A stretch of 64,000 bases of DNA, taken from positions 1 to 64,000 of the forward strand of contig MCFE01000430.1 in assembly GCA_002104905.1 (NCBI GenBank). The letters run 5' to 3'. Below the pieces are notes generated by a model. The model ran no database searches. It was not told where the DNA came from and saw only the letters and a program-made list of their open reading frames with translations. Shown piece after piece: positions 32,485 through 42,745 of the stretch; position 1 is the stretch's first letter, and each line of letters starts with the position of its first letter. The DNA comes from Basidiobolus meristosporus CBS 931.73 (Eukaryota; Basidiobolomycota; Basidiobolomycetes; Basidiobolales; Basidiobolaceae). A program made the translations under genes and the position numbers.

Positions 32485-34980
32485 GTCTAGGATTCTTAAG
32501 CTTATTAGCCTTGCAAGTTCATTTTTGAGCATCTGAAAGGCAGTCTCACAAGCTATGTCCCACTTGTGGTTATTGTCTTTCTTGAGGATATCAGTTAAAG
32601 GGGCTGCAATATTTCCAAAGGGCTTGATAAATCTTCAATAATAGTAGACCATTCCAAAGAATGATCTGAGTTCTGCTATGCTATGGGACTGCTTCAGATT
32701 CTTGATAACCTAAACTTGCTTAAGGTCTATGGTTACTCCTGTGCTAGTCACTATGTGTCCCAGATATTCAACATGTTCCTTGAAGAATGCACACTTGAGT
32801 AGCTTGCCATAAAGCTTGTTCTCTCTTAACTTCTTCAAGACCTTTTCAATGTGCACCAAGTGATCCTCCTCTGACTTGCTGTATATCAATACATCCTCTA
32901 GGTAGTTTATGACAAACCTGTCTAAGTAATCAAGGAAGAGAGTCTGCATCAGGGTCAATAATGTTGCAGGGGCATTGGTGAGCCCAAAATGCATGTCTAA
33001 GTACTTGTAATGTCCATATCTGGTCCTGAGTTCTGTCTTAGGGATGTCATCTGGCTTCACCCCAATCTGGTTGTATCCTGACATGAGGTCAATCTTGCTG
33101 AAAATATTGGCTCCATTGAGTTGGTCCAAAAGTTCATCAATCCAAGGTATGGGGTACTTATTCTCCACAGTAACTGAGTTGAGGGCTCTGTAGCCAATGC
33201 ACATCCTAAGTGATTCATCATTCTTTTTCACATAAAGTACTGGAGCTCCCCAAGGTGACTTGCTAGGTTTTATCTATCCTTGCTCCAGTTACTAATCTAT
33301 TTGTCTCTTCATCTCTTCCAACCCCAACTGACTCATTCTGCTTGGTGTTTTACCCACTGGAGGGCTATATCCTGTTTCAATGGCATGATCTACATCTCTG
33401 ACTGGTGGTAAGCTTACAAGCTCATTTGGAAATATTTTGGAATGTTATTTCAAAAGAGTCTGGACCTTCTGGGGTACTGGAGTAGAGGAATCCTCCTGTA
33501 ATACTGCCATGAGAAACCTATTGGTGCTTTTTCTTAGTGCTCTACAGAGCTGTGTCTTGCTAAGCTCACTTGTTGCACAAGCACTGGAATTGACTAAGCT
33601 AAATCCAGTCTGCCAGGTAATAGCTCATAAGTCTTGTTGCCCTTCTGGATTTGAGTAGCATGGGTTCTCCCGTTGATTGACGGATTACAACACAATAGCC
33701 AGGTTTTCCAAAGTATAAGGCCAAACTTGCAGTTCCTAAGTATATAGGCCTGTAGAACTTCTTCATAGTCATTGTTCTTCATCCTGACTGGCTGAGTTGT
33801 ATGGGTGAATATGTGAAAGTTCCTATCAGCTGTTGAGACTGCAGTTGATATGGTGGGTTCCAAGTTGATTCCAGCTTTCAAAGCAAACTGCTCCAGCATG
33901 TACTCATGCAATGCTCCTGAGTCAATCATGATCTTGGCAGGTGCTCCATTGATTACTCCATACAAGTACAATAGTTTTCCAGAGTTTGAGGTCATCTGGG
34001 ACTGGTATTTTTCTGTTGTATGGAAGGTGAGCTCTGATTGTTCTTCAAGTTCATCTTCCATGTTACAATGCTCCAGGGCTTCAATATGGTTAAAGTTCTT
34101 GATGGCTGGTGTCCATTTCTTTTCTGAGGGCAGTACTTTGCAATATGTCCCTGCTGGTGGCAACTAAAGCAAAGACCTTTCTCCTTACATACTTCTGAGG
34201 CAGAATTCTTGCGCATAGTGTCTATTTGCATTGGCACTGCTTCTGATTGACTTCTTTCATAGTGATTGTAGCCTCCCTGATTAGTCATTGTGGGCTTCCC
34301 AGCTCCAAAGATATCTGAGTCACAGTCAATGGCAATCTTGATGGCTTCTCCAATAGTCTGAGGTTGTTGATAAGTCACTTCCTTACAAGTTCATTCTTTC
34401 AACCTATCAATAAAGTATTCAACTTGATCCAGAGGGCCCATTCATTCTATTTGTCCAAGTAGACATCTATATTCATAGATGTACTCTTGGACCATTCCTT
34501 TATGTCTGAGTTCCTTCAGCTTTCTTCTTATTAGTGCCTGTTGGTGTAGGGGTTCAAAGGCATCCTGAATTTCCAACACAAACTCATACCAGGTAAGGAT
34601 TGAAAAGCATCTCATCATGGTGGCTGCCCTGATCTTGATGCAATACCATTGTAAAGCTGCATCTGCTAGGTAATAGGCTGCACAATGTAACTTGCTTTCT
34701 TGTGCAATTCCCTTAGCCTTGAAAGCTTGTTCAATCTGGAAGAGCCAAGCTCCCAGGTTTTCATTGACTCTTTCATGGTACTGATTGACCTTCACACTCA
34801 AGTTGCTCCTGACAGGGTTTTGCTGGCTTTGGGCCATGTTATTCATTCCTTGTTGCTGCTGGCTAAGGATCTGGAGTAACTGCTGCTGCTGGGCAAGGAC
34901 TTGCTGCATAGCATTCTTCCATTCTTGATTTTTGGACATCTTGAGGGAGGCTTCCTCTTTCTTGAAGAGGGAGGATTCAG
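32478..34980 (-). pseudogene. Ty3/gypsy G2 gag, protease and RT
   Basis: On the minus strand, gag begins MSKNQEWKNAMQQVLAQQQQ at 34939 with a Gln-rich N-terminus and a capsid region (VNENLGAWLFQIEQAFKAKG). A CCHC knuckle reads CFSCHQQGHIAKYC at ~34170. The protease has AKIMIDSGALHEYMLEQF at ~33930. RT follows at 33231-32710 with MCIGYRALNSVTVENKYPIP, IDLMSGYNQIGVKPDD and FGLTNAPATLLTLMQTLF. Its active-site box is YLED where YLDD is expected. RNase H starts (AELRSFFGMVYYY) and the copy breaks at ~32480. Gag and protease frames are separated by stops. Confidence 0.85.
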
Positions 34981-34997
34981 GTTATTGTTGCTACCAA

Positions 34998-35356
34998 TGT
35001 TACAAGTCTTGGTATAAGAGTTGAAGAGGATAGGGAGTTTAGCTAGTATTGTATTCACTAAAGCTTGAACTGATATTTATTGAGGTTTCACCATCTCCTT
35101 ATATACATTTTGCCAAATCAATTGCTGACTAATTTTATTTCCTAATGTACTCTGTGGCCGATGACTCATTTGATTGCATCATCATCACCTAATAACTTAA
35201 ATGTAATGTCTGTCTGATAAGAATCTGCTGATTTATTTGCTGACTAATGCTACTGATTTGATAGATAATACTGATATATTGTGAAGCTAAACATATAACT
35301 AATTGATTTGACTGAAAACTGATCTAACTCAAATATTCAAGCGGTAGTATATAACA
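34998..35356 (-). repeat. G2 5' LTR with adjacent primer site
   Basis: On the minus strand it runs TGTTATATAC to ACTTGTAACA (359 bp) with TATATAAGG and CAATAAATAT signals. The next bases inward, TTGGTAGCAACA (34997-34986), resemble the TGGTAGC primer site complementary to the 3' end of initiator tRNA-Met. This family therefore appears to use ordinary 3'-end priming, unlike the copia families here. Confidence 0.7.
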
Positions 35357-36522
35357 AATCAAAAATATACAACAACTTCAAGTATGACAATACAGAAATA
35401 GTTTATTGGGAGTTTGATATACCAATATAACATACAACTTTCACTAATATCCTCAATCTTAGGTGCAGAGTATACTATAGGCTATGATTCTCACTTCTAA
35501 AGCAGTGTTCTGACCTTCTGTTAGATAATGGGCTCATTCACTTTTATAGCAACTTTTCCTTTTTTGGAAATCACTTTCTGAGAAAATTTCTCCCAATATG
35601 GGAGTTCTGAACTCCTCATTGACCTAAATGGGTGTATTGTAGATGTCTCTAAAGGGGTCTTTAGACCTAAAGGGGTGTCTAGAGAGATGTCTTTAGAGTA
35701 AAGGGGCTTCTTGTAGTGGTCTCTACAGTGGACTTTACACTAAAGGGGTGCCTAAAGGTGTTACTTAAAGGGGTCAATAACAGGGTCTTTAGACTACAGG
35801 GGTGTCCAATGGGGTGTCTTTAGAGTACAGGGGTCTCTTAGAATGGACTTTTCCAACAGAAAAGTGGTAGTTTTCTTTTGAACTTAGAATCAATTCTTGT
35901 GAGCTTTGCAGTCTCTTTACTGATGTAGTACCAGTCAAAGTCAGAATACTCAACAGTGCAAGTGATGCAGGGGAAGTCTTATAACCTTTAAACTAGTAAT
36001 CATAGTGTGGAGATTCTGGAATGAGAGGCTCTCTCTTTATTTTTCAGCTGGGGAAGTCAAATACATGAAAATTCTGAAGGATCAAAGTTTTTAGGCAATT
36101 GCACATGCAATACATGTGATACAAAGCTCAAGTCTTGCAGTGGCACAGATTGAACATAGGCACAGCACATGTAAAATATCTCATGATTTGATTGGCTGGT
36201 TCAAAAGTTACACACAACTGAAGTCATTATAGTAATCCAAGCAAGAGAGGCTTAGTTTATATGATAATTGGACTTTTTTGATCATAACTCCTTGAGCACT
36301 GCCTCAAATGAGCCAAAATCTGAAACATCTGTTGACTACTAAGTGTTCTGCATGACACAATACTCTTGGGTTGATTTCTTGTCAGGGTCTGGAGCATTTG
36401 CCCTTAAAAGTTGGAAATTCATGATGTTTCATTAGTTTGTTACAATAGCAAAAGCAAAATAAAGAAATGAGAGCAATTTTGGCTTTGAGGTATGCAGTAA
36501 TGGAATACTTGACACTACCACA
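35357..36522 (-). repeat. LTR-D, 3' LTR of gypsy G4
   Basis: Minus-strand start TGTGGTAGTGTCAAGTATTC lies next to a polypurine tract AGGGGAGACT (36532-36523) after the integrase end. The body matches the solo LTR at 18059-19152 including the AAAGGGG array at 35640-35850. The other end is cut by the G2 LTR. Confidence 0.8.
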
Positions 36523-36533
36523 AGTCTCCCCTA

Positions 36534-36860
36534 ACTTTGAAAAATAATACCCTCATGATTACTTCTGACGTGGAACCTCTTTGATCTGTTACCAGGTTGT
36601 GCCAGTGCAAGTGGCAAGCTATCAAGTTCTACTAATTTGTAAGATCCATTTTTGTTTGCCTATATATTCTTGTAGGGACCTGGCCATTGCATATCCAGCT
36701 TAAATGCCTTGTTTCTTAGGCTCTTGGTGTTGTGAAGCAGTATCAATTCACCTACCTCTAGCAATGTTTCTTAGGCATTTTTGAGCGTCAAGGTACTCCT
36801 TGCCAGTCATTATGGATTTCTTTAGGTTTTCCGTTGCATTCTTTTGCAAAGTATAGGCTT
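36534..36860 (-). pseudogene. G4 integrase C-terminal end
   Basis: This continues the frame interrupted by the copia insertion: AYTLQKNATENLKKSIMTGK, LILLHNTKSLRNKAFKLDMQ, then the GPY motif WPGPYKNI, a stop, KLVELDSLPLALAQPGNRSK and RFHVRSNHEG. The polypurine tract and LTR follow at once. No chromodomain is present, so G4 belongs to a different gypsy lineage from G1. Confidence 0.82.
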
Positions 36861-36865
36861 GTTGA

Positions 36866-37234
36866 TGTTGCAATTTAAGAAGTGATTTGGATATAAGGAA
36901 CTTATCAAGAAATAGTGATAATAGTTGAACTGTTGTTTATTCATAAAGAAGCTCAGTATTTATACCTTTGTAGAAGTAATACAGCTGCAACACTAAGTAG
37001 GGAGGGTTTCTCAATATTCAGGAGCATTCTGTAACAGTTTCAGGGTTAGTACATAATGTTTGGTAATGGTGCTAATTTGATCCTGACTATAGGGGAATAA
37101 TCATAAGATCATATATCTGGAGAAAGTGGCAAAGTTAAGGCAGTAAATGAGTCCTACAGTGACTAAGACTAGCCTAGAATTGTTAAGTAAATTTTTAGCT
37201 GCTGAATGATACCAAATAGTCCAATATTTCAACA
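36866..37234 (-). repeat. 3' LTR of the intact copia
   Basis: 369 bp. Its first six bases (TGTTGA, minus strand) supply the last Cys codon and the stop codon of Gag-Pol. The polypurine tract GAGGGGGAG precedes it. Confidence 0.95.
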
Positions 37235-40200
37235 CTCCCCCTCAACTAAATAATTTCTTAATCCCAATTTCTCTCTAAGGATCTCAAACTGTGGCCTAGC
37301 TAGTGGCTTTGTCATTATGTCTGCCACCATTTTGTCAGTTGGGCAGTAAACCAGCTCTACTAAGTTATTTTCTACAGCTTCCCTCACAAAGTGATGCTGT
37401 ATATCAATGTGCTTAGTTCTGGCATGATTAGTAGGATTTCTAGCTAATGAAATACAACTTTGATTATCCTTGTAAATACATGTTGGTTCACCTGAATTAA
37501 AACCTAAGTCTTTGAATAATTTTCGTAGCCATATAGCCTCCTTAGTTGCTTGACATGCAGCCATATATTCGGCTTCAGTTATAGATAGTGCCACAGTTGG
37601 TTGTTTCTTGCAATTCCAAGTAATAGCTGCACCAGCATAAACAAATACATAGCCTGTGGTAGAGCATCTGTCAATCAAATCCCTACCCCAATCTGAATCA
37701 CTATAACCATCAAATTTTTGCCTATTTGCTGCTCCAGAGTATTCCAGCACCATATTTATGGTACCTTGTGGATATCTGAAAATCTGCTTAACTGCTGCAA
37801 TTTGATCTGATCCATAATTCTGCATGAATTGACTGACTATTCCAACTGCTACTGCAATATCTGGACGTGTAGACACCATCAAGTACATTAGGCTACCGAC
37901 CATTGATTGATAGGGAAAGTTTTGGTCCATATTTGAGCCGTTTTCATCTATAACTGGCTGAGATTTGCTTAATTTCAGGTTATTGTCCATAGGGGTTGCT
38001 GCAGGTTTGCAATTTTCCATTTTGAAGCGTCTAAGAATGTCCCTGATGTACTTAGACTGATTCAGCACAATTTTCTGCGTAGGTATGTCAAATTTGACCT
38101 CAATTCCAAGAAAATAGCTCAATTTTCCAAGATCTTTCATCTCAAACTTGCTGAAGAGATCTGATTTCGTCTGTTTAAGTGCCTCTTGATCACTTGTAGC
38201 TATAATTAGGTCGTCCACATAAAGAACTAGGATGATCACACCCTTTTTCAGCTGTTTCACATATATACTGTGATCTGCAGTGCTACGAGAGAACCCAATT
38301 TCCTCTAGATATGTGTTAATCTTGTTATACCATGCTCTGGGTGCCTGCTTAAGCCCATACAACAATTTTCTAAGTTTGCACACCTTATGGGGGCTTTTTG
38401 GATCGGTAAAACCTTCTGGTTGCTCCATATATATAGTTTCTTGCAAATCCCCATTTAGAAAGGCTGTTTTGACGTCCATTTGGTGTAGATCTAGACTGTG
38501 TACAGCTGCCAGGGCTAGAACTGTCCTAATAGAGTTAAACTTGGCAACCGGAGCAAATGTTTCCTTAAAGTCTAGTCCCTGAATCTGGGAATAGTCTGTA
38601 GCTACCAATCTACCCTTGTACTTATCAACGGCACCATTTGAGGTTATCTTGATCTTGTAGACCCATCTACATCCTATTGGCTTTCTCCCATTTGGTAAAT
38701 CTACCAGTTCCCACGTTTTTGCCTTGATCAGTGATTGGTACTCCTCATGCATGGCTTGTTGCCACTTAGTAGCATCTGGACCTTGCATTGCCTGTTCCAG
38801 ATTCTGAGGTTCGGCACATAAGGCAAGATAAGCTTCTTCATGATCATTGGATGTCTGCCACCAGGATCCAGGGGCATTTCTTATTCTAGTAGATCTCCTA
38901 ACTGGGATAATCTGTTCTGATCTGGAACTGGTAGAAGTATCTTCCATCTCTGGCTGGATTTGGTACGTATCTTCTTCATTTATGTTGATTGCATCATTAG
39001 GCAGCTGGCCAATGATTTCTGTGGCTTTCTGATCTGAATTCTCCTCAAATACAACGTCCCTGCTCTTGATCAGCTTCTGAATTTCGCCATCATACACTCT
39101 ATACCCTTTAGTATCTTCACAATACCCAAGAAAGATCCCTTTTCTACTCTTTGGTTCCAACTTTGAGCGTTTTTTGTCAGGGATGTGATAAAAAACATCA
39201 CTGCCAAAGATCCTGAGGTGCTGGAGATCTGGTTTTTTGCCTGTATATGCTTCAAAGGGTGTAGAATCATGTAGTGCTGTTGTTGGGCATCTGTTCTTGA
39301 TGTGTACAGCGGTAGCAACAGATTCAGCCCAAAACTTGTAGTCCATTCCCTTATCATGTAGCATAGATCTTCCCATCTCTACTATTGTTCTATTTGCACG
39401 TTCTGCTACTCCATTTTGCTGTGGAGTATGAGGAACTGTGGTCTGTTGAGGTATACCAGTAGACAAGCAGTATTTTGCAAACTCCTTTGAGCAGTATTCT
39501 CCTCCATTGTCACTTTGCAGTACCTTCAATTTACACCCAGTTTGTGTTTCTGCCATGTTCTTGAAGTGCTTAAACGTCTCTAAAGCTTCATCCTTTGTTT
39601 TGAGGAAGTACACCCATGTATATCTTGTCTTGTCATCAATAAACGTCATAAAGTATCTCTTGGCTCCAAAGGAGAGTGTTCTCATGGGGCCACATATGTC
39701 TGAGTGTACAATAGCCAATATTTCGGTGGTATTGATGCCTTCTGAGCTCTTGAAACGTTGCCTGGCTTGTTTGCCATATGAGCATCCCTTACAAACATTC
39801 AATTTGATTGAAATTGAGTATTTTAGGCCCAAAACAAGCTGATTTTTCACCAATTGGCTCATTTTCTGTTCCCCTATGTGTCCTAGCCTCCTATGCCACA
39901 TCTCCCAGTTGGTTTCATCAGTTTCAGCAATGTTGACATACTCAGGTACAATGATCTTGCATTGTAACTTGTATATATTGTGATCTCTGATTCCTGAAGC
40001 TAATTTTTGTCCATTTTCACTCAATATTGAGCAGCTCAGCTTAGTAAAAACAAATTTCAGTCCCTGAGTAGTTGCTTTACTGACTGAGAGTAGGTTCTTA
40101 GCTATTCCAGGTACATAGAGTACGTCAGTCAGTTTTGCTGTTGTTGCCCCTGAGTTATCACTCATATTTAGTTGTATAGACCCACTGGCGGTAGCTTCCA

Positions 40201-41146
40201 ATGCAGAGTTATCTCCCAGATAAACCTTTCTTACGGGAATAGTCTTTAAGTTACTGAACCAATCCTTTATACCACAAATATGCTGTGATGCTCCAGAGTC
40301 AATATACCATTCATTACTTTGGTTACTTGCACTCTCTTGTACAGTGACAAATAGCTGTTCATCAGTAGTTATATGGTTTGCCTGCTCTAGTTTCTGTTTT
40401 TCGTCTGCTTGTTTCTTCTTGCATTCTCTTGCCCAGTGTCCTGGCTTCTTACAGTAGTTACAGCAGCCAGGTTTTCTTCGGTTTTGTTGCTTTCCCTTCT
40501 TTTCTGTATGCCTTTCTGAACTGAATAAAGCATTATCTTCAATTTTCTCTGCTTGGTCATTACGTCTGAGTTCTTCATGGAGAAGTCTTCCTTTGACATA
40601 GTCTAAAGTCAAGTTGTCTTCTCTGCTTTCAAAAGAAAGTATGAATGGCTCATACTTGTCTGGTAGGCTGCAAAGCAGACAGAGTATCTTTTCTTCATCA
40701 TCTACACCAGCATTAATACTGTAAAGTTCTTCTGCAAGTGTCTCCATTCTGGTAATGAGTTGTAGCATGTCATCATCTGGCTTTTTTCTCATGTTGAAGA
40801 ACTTTCGTTTCAAATAAAGCTTGCTTGATACTGACTTTGCTCTAAAGATCTTCTCCAAGGATTCCCATGCTGCTTTGGCAGTATTTGAGGCATGGATTTG
40901 TCCAATGAAGGAGTCTTGCACATTGATGCATATTGCATTGAAGGCCTTTCTCTCCTTTTCTTGAAACTTCTCCAAATCTTCTGCTGTTCCTTTGGGCTCA
41001 ACTTCCTTTCCTGTTACTATGTTCCAAAGCTTTGTTTCCTCAAGGTGGATCTGCATCTTGATTCTCCAAAGTCTGTAGTTCTTCCTATCAAACCTCTCCT
41101 TTACAGGGAAGATGTTGGTATTGCTTTGTTTGCTGGTAGAAGTCAT
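37229..41146 (-). CDS. copia Gag-Pol polyprotein, full length, 1305 aa
   Basis: One ORF encodes everything for retrotransposition: capsid, protease, integrase and RT/RNase H. Gag (copia type) is residues ~1-225. The CCHC knuckle CNYCKKPGHWAREC is at ~228-242. Protease site DSGAS is at 283-287. The integrase zinc finger is H418/H423 with C452/C455, and the catalytic triad is D483, D546, E582 (35 residues between the last two). RT is ~810-1055 with LYVDDL at 975-980. RNase H is ~1145-1290 with DSDWGRD, TEAEYMA and KDNQSC. The start is the first ATG after the primer site, shared with C3. Length fits copia Gag-Pol with no frameshift between gag and pol. Odd points: KGRLVATDYSQ replaces the near-universal KARLVAKGYSQ of RT (C3 has the usual form), and TEAEY is preceded by SI rather than ST. 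Activity is therefore plausible but not certain. Confidence 0.96.
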   Translation of the reverse strand: MTSTSKQSNTNIFPVKERFDRKNYRLWRIKMQIHLEETKLWNIVTGKEVEPKGTAEDLEKFQEKERKAFNAICINVQDSFIGQIHASNTAKAAWESLEKIFRAKSVSSKLYLKRKFFNMRKKPDDDMLQLITRMETLAEELYSINAGVDDEEKILCLLCSLPDKYEPFILSFESREDNLTLDYVKGRLLHEELRRNDQAEKIEDNALFSSERHTEKKGKQQNRRKPGCCNYCKKPGHWARECKKKQADEKQKLEQANHITTDEQLFVTVQESASNQSNEWYIDSGASQHICGIKDWFSNLKTIPVRKVYLGDNSALEATASGSIQLNMSDNSGATTAKLTDVLYVPGIAKNLLSVSKATTQGLKFVFTKLSCSILSENGQKLASGIRDHNIYKLQCKIIVPEYVNIAETDETNWEMWHRRLGHIGEQKMSQLVKNQLVLGLKYSISIKLNVCKGCSYGKQARQRFKSSEGINTTEILAIVHSDICGPMRTLSFGAKRYFMTFIDDKTRYTWVYFLKTKDEALETFKHFKNMAETQTGCKLKVLQSDNGGEYCSKEFAKYCLSTGIPQQTTVPHTPQQNGVAERANRTIVEMGRSMLHDKGMDYKFWAESVATAVHIKNRCPTTALHDSTPFEAYTGKKPDLQHLRIFGSDVFYHIPDKKRSKLEPKSRKGIFLGYCEDTKGYRVYDGEIQKLIKSRDVVFEENSDQKATEIIGQLPNDAININEEDTYQIQPEMEDTSTSSRSEQIIPVRRSTRIRNAPGSWWQTSNDHEEAYLALCAEPQNLEQAMQGPDATKWQQAMHEEYQSLIKAKTWELVDLPNGRKPIGCRWVYKIKITSNGAVDKYKGRLVATDYSQIQGLDFKETFAPVAKFNSIRTVLALAAVHSLDLHQMDVKTAFLNGDLQETIYMEQPEGFTDPKSPHKVCKLRKLLYGLKQAPRAWYNKINTYLEEIGFSRSTADHSIYVKQLKKGVIILVLYVDDLIIATSDQEALKQTKSDLFSKFEMKDLGKLSYFLGIEVKFDIPTQKIVLNQSKYIRDILRRFKMENCKPAATPMDNNLKLSKSQPVIDENGSNMDQNFPYQSMVGSLMYLMVSTRPDIAVAVGIVSQFMQNYGSDQIAAVKQIFRYPQGTINMVLEYSGAANRQKFDGYSDSDWGRDLIDRCSTTGYVFVYAGAAITWNCKKQPTVALSITEAEYMAACQATKEAIWLRKLFKDLGFNSGEPTCIYKDNQSCISLARNPTNHARTKHIDIQHHFVREAVENNLVELVYCPTDKMVADIMTKPLARPQFEILREKLGLRNYLVEGEC

Positions 41147-41169
41147 CTTTAGAATAGATTAAGGCAATC

Positions 41170-41182
41170 GGGGCTCATAACC
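41170..41182 (-). promoter_or_regulatory. primer-binding site of the intact copia, tRNA anticodon-arm type
   Basis: GGTTATGAGCCCC (minus strand) directly follows the 5' LTR. It is complementary to an initiator tRNA-Met anticodon arm, as in the other copia elements here. Confidence 0.78.
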
Positions 41183-41551
41183 TGTTGCAATTTAAGAAGT
41201 GATTTGGATATAAGGAACTTATCAAGAAATAGTGATAATAGTTGAACTGTTGTTTATTCATAAAGAAGCTCAGTATTTATACCTTTGTAGAAGTAATACA
41301 GCTGCAACACTAAGTAGGGAGGGTTTCTCAATATTCAGGAGCATTCTGTAACAGTTTCAGGGTTAGTACATAATGTTTGGTAATGGTGCTAATTTGATCC
41401 TGACTATAGGGGAATAATCATAAGATCATGTATCTGGAGAAAGTGGCAAAGTTAAGGCAGTAAATGAGTCCTGCAGTGACTAAGACTAGCCTAGAATTGT
41501 TAAGTAAATTTTTAGCTGCTGAATGATACCAAATAGTCCAATATTTCAACA
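41183..41551 (-). repeat. 5' LTR and promoter of the intact copia
   Basis: 369 bp. On the minus strand a TATA box TATAAATA (41281-41274) and AATAAA (41258-41253) mark the promoter and poly(A) region. Confidence 0.93.
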
Positions 41552-41556
41552 GTTGA

Positions 41557-42572
41557 ATCTGTTGTACTCTTGCTAACAATAGCTCTGATGTTGTCATGGC
41601 TTGCTTCCATGGGAGGGTAAGCCAATTCTCAAAAGATATGTCTATTGGCAAAACAGCTTCATGTCCATATATCAAAAAAATGGTGTATAGCCTGTACTTC
41701 TTTTAACCATAGCTTTATCAGCCTAAATTGCTGCGCAAAAGTTATTTGCCCACTTTTTGGGTTCTACATAGCTAAGCTTGGCTAATGTGTTTGCAAAAGC
41801 AGAATGTCCACATTCAACTGGTGAATTTGCTTGTGAGTGATGGAGTGTAGTATGTAAAAGCTTGGTTCCATTCCTCACTGTTTGTGCTTGTTATTCATAA
41901 CATCCACATTCTCCATTGTCTGCAATAAATGTGCCAATGGAACCATGTCTCAGATACACATCTTCTTTAAGGATTCATCCTACTGCTTTTGCATAGGCTT
42001 GTTTCAGTATTCTAGCCTCTATCCAACAGTAAAGTTATCACAACAGTCCACCACATTGCTTTACCCTGCAGTTGCTCTTGGTAAATATATAATATCTACA
42101 TGTGCAAATTGCCAAGCATAAGATGTGTGTATACTGTGAAGTGGTTCAAATATCTTTTGGTTACTTCTTCTTTGGCACAGAATACACAATTTCACATATT
42201 CCTTTGTGTTGGTGTGTAGTGTTGGCCAAAAATACCGTATGGAGATTTTTTTATCTGCTGATGTAATTTGTTTATGACCTCCTGATTCAGATTCATGCAA
42301 TTCTTGAGTGATCTTCTCTTGATCATGCTCTTCATGTATATACTGTTGAGGAACTCCATGTTTGCTTTTGCTGAAAAGTGCGCCATCATGCAGTATAAAC
42401 TTCAAAGCCTTCTTTTTAAAATTTTCATGTTGATTTGTGGGAATATCAGCAGGAACTTTGAGTGATGTAAGAAACTCCTTGATTTGTTGATAATTGCTTT
42501 GTATCATATGTCTGAATGCAAATCCAAGACTTGTGTTTTCAAGAAACTCATCAATTTCATCATCATAATTAC
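41557..42572 (-). pseudogene. Ty3/gypsy G4 integrase, N-terminal and core part
   Basis: From 42572 the frame reads DDEIDEFLENTSLGFAFRHM and EFLTSLKVPADIP. The zinc finger follows: HESESGGHKQITSADKK, YFWPTLHTN and CILCQRRS. The core starts WQFAHVDIIYLP. After several stops it ends GHEAVLPIDISFENW and LLLARVQQIQ at the copia insertion. The upstream RT, protease and gag are missing. Confidence 0.82.
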
Positions 42573-42745
42573 CTTAAGAAAAAAAATTGAGAAAAGGCCA
42601 GCAAAATACCATCATAGTATCAGCTGGATTCCAAGTTTCTCAAAATTGACAACTCTGAATATCTCTGTTGATAGCCAATGAGCAGGCAAGCAAACAAGTT
42701 CTTCAGGAGGAAACTAGGCTAGCTAGCATCCTTACCAAATTTCGT
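42573..42745. repeat. copy of the insertion seen at 15449-15606
   Basis: It shares AAAAGGCCAGCA-ATACCATCAT, TTCCAAGTTTCTCAAAA and GAGGAAACTAGGC with the segment in R1 copy h. Confidence 0.45.

Larger units (their letters stand above)
36861..41556 (-). mobile_element. intact Ty1/copia element, family C
   Basis: The element proper is 36866-41551 (4686 bp), with 369-bp LTRs 36866-37234 and 41183-41551 ending TGTTG...CAACA. It is flanked by perfect 5-bp duplications GTTGA (36861-36865 and 41552-41556). By eye the LTRs differ at only two positions, both transitions. It contains one uninterrupted Gag-Pol ORF, a primer site and a polypurine tract. Every structural part needed for retrotransposition is present. 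It sits in the G4 integrase gene, whose frame reads straight through once the element and one GTTGA are removed. Confidence 0.96.

Noticed and set aside
34442-34939. Gln-rich frame as a host transcription factor
   Set aside because: It runs collinearly into a CCHC knuckle, protease and RT on the same strand next to an LTR, so it is gypsy gag.
38280-38582. Open frames on the strand opposite the intact copia (also 38847-39032, 39507-39842, 40892-41152)
   Set aside because: They are antisense shadows of the Gag-Pol coding sequence, with no motifs and no conservation of their own.
41170-41182. GGGGCTCATAACC as part of a tRNA gene
   Set aside because: Only the anticodon-arm-like segment is present. 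No acceptor, D or T arms flank it, and it lies exactly at the LTR edge in several elements.
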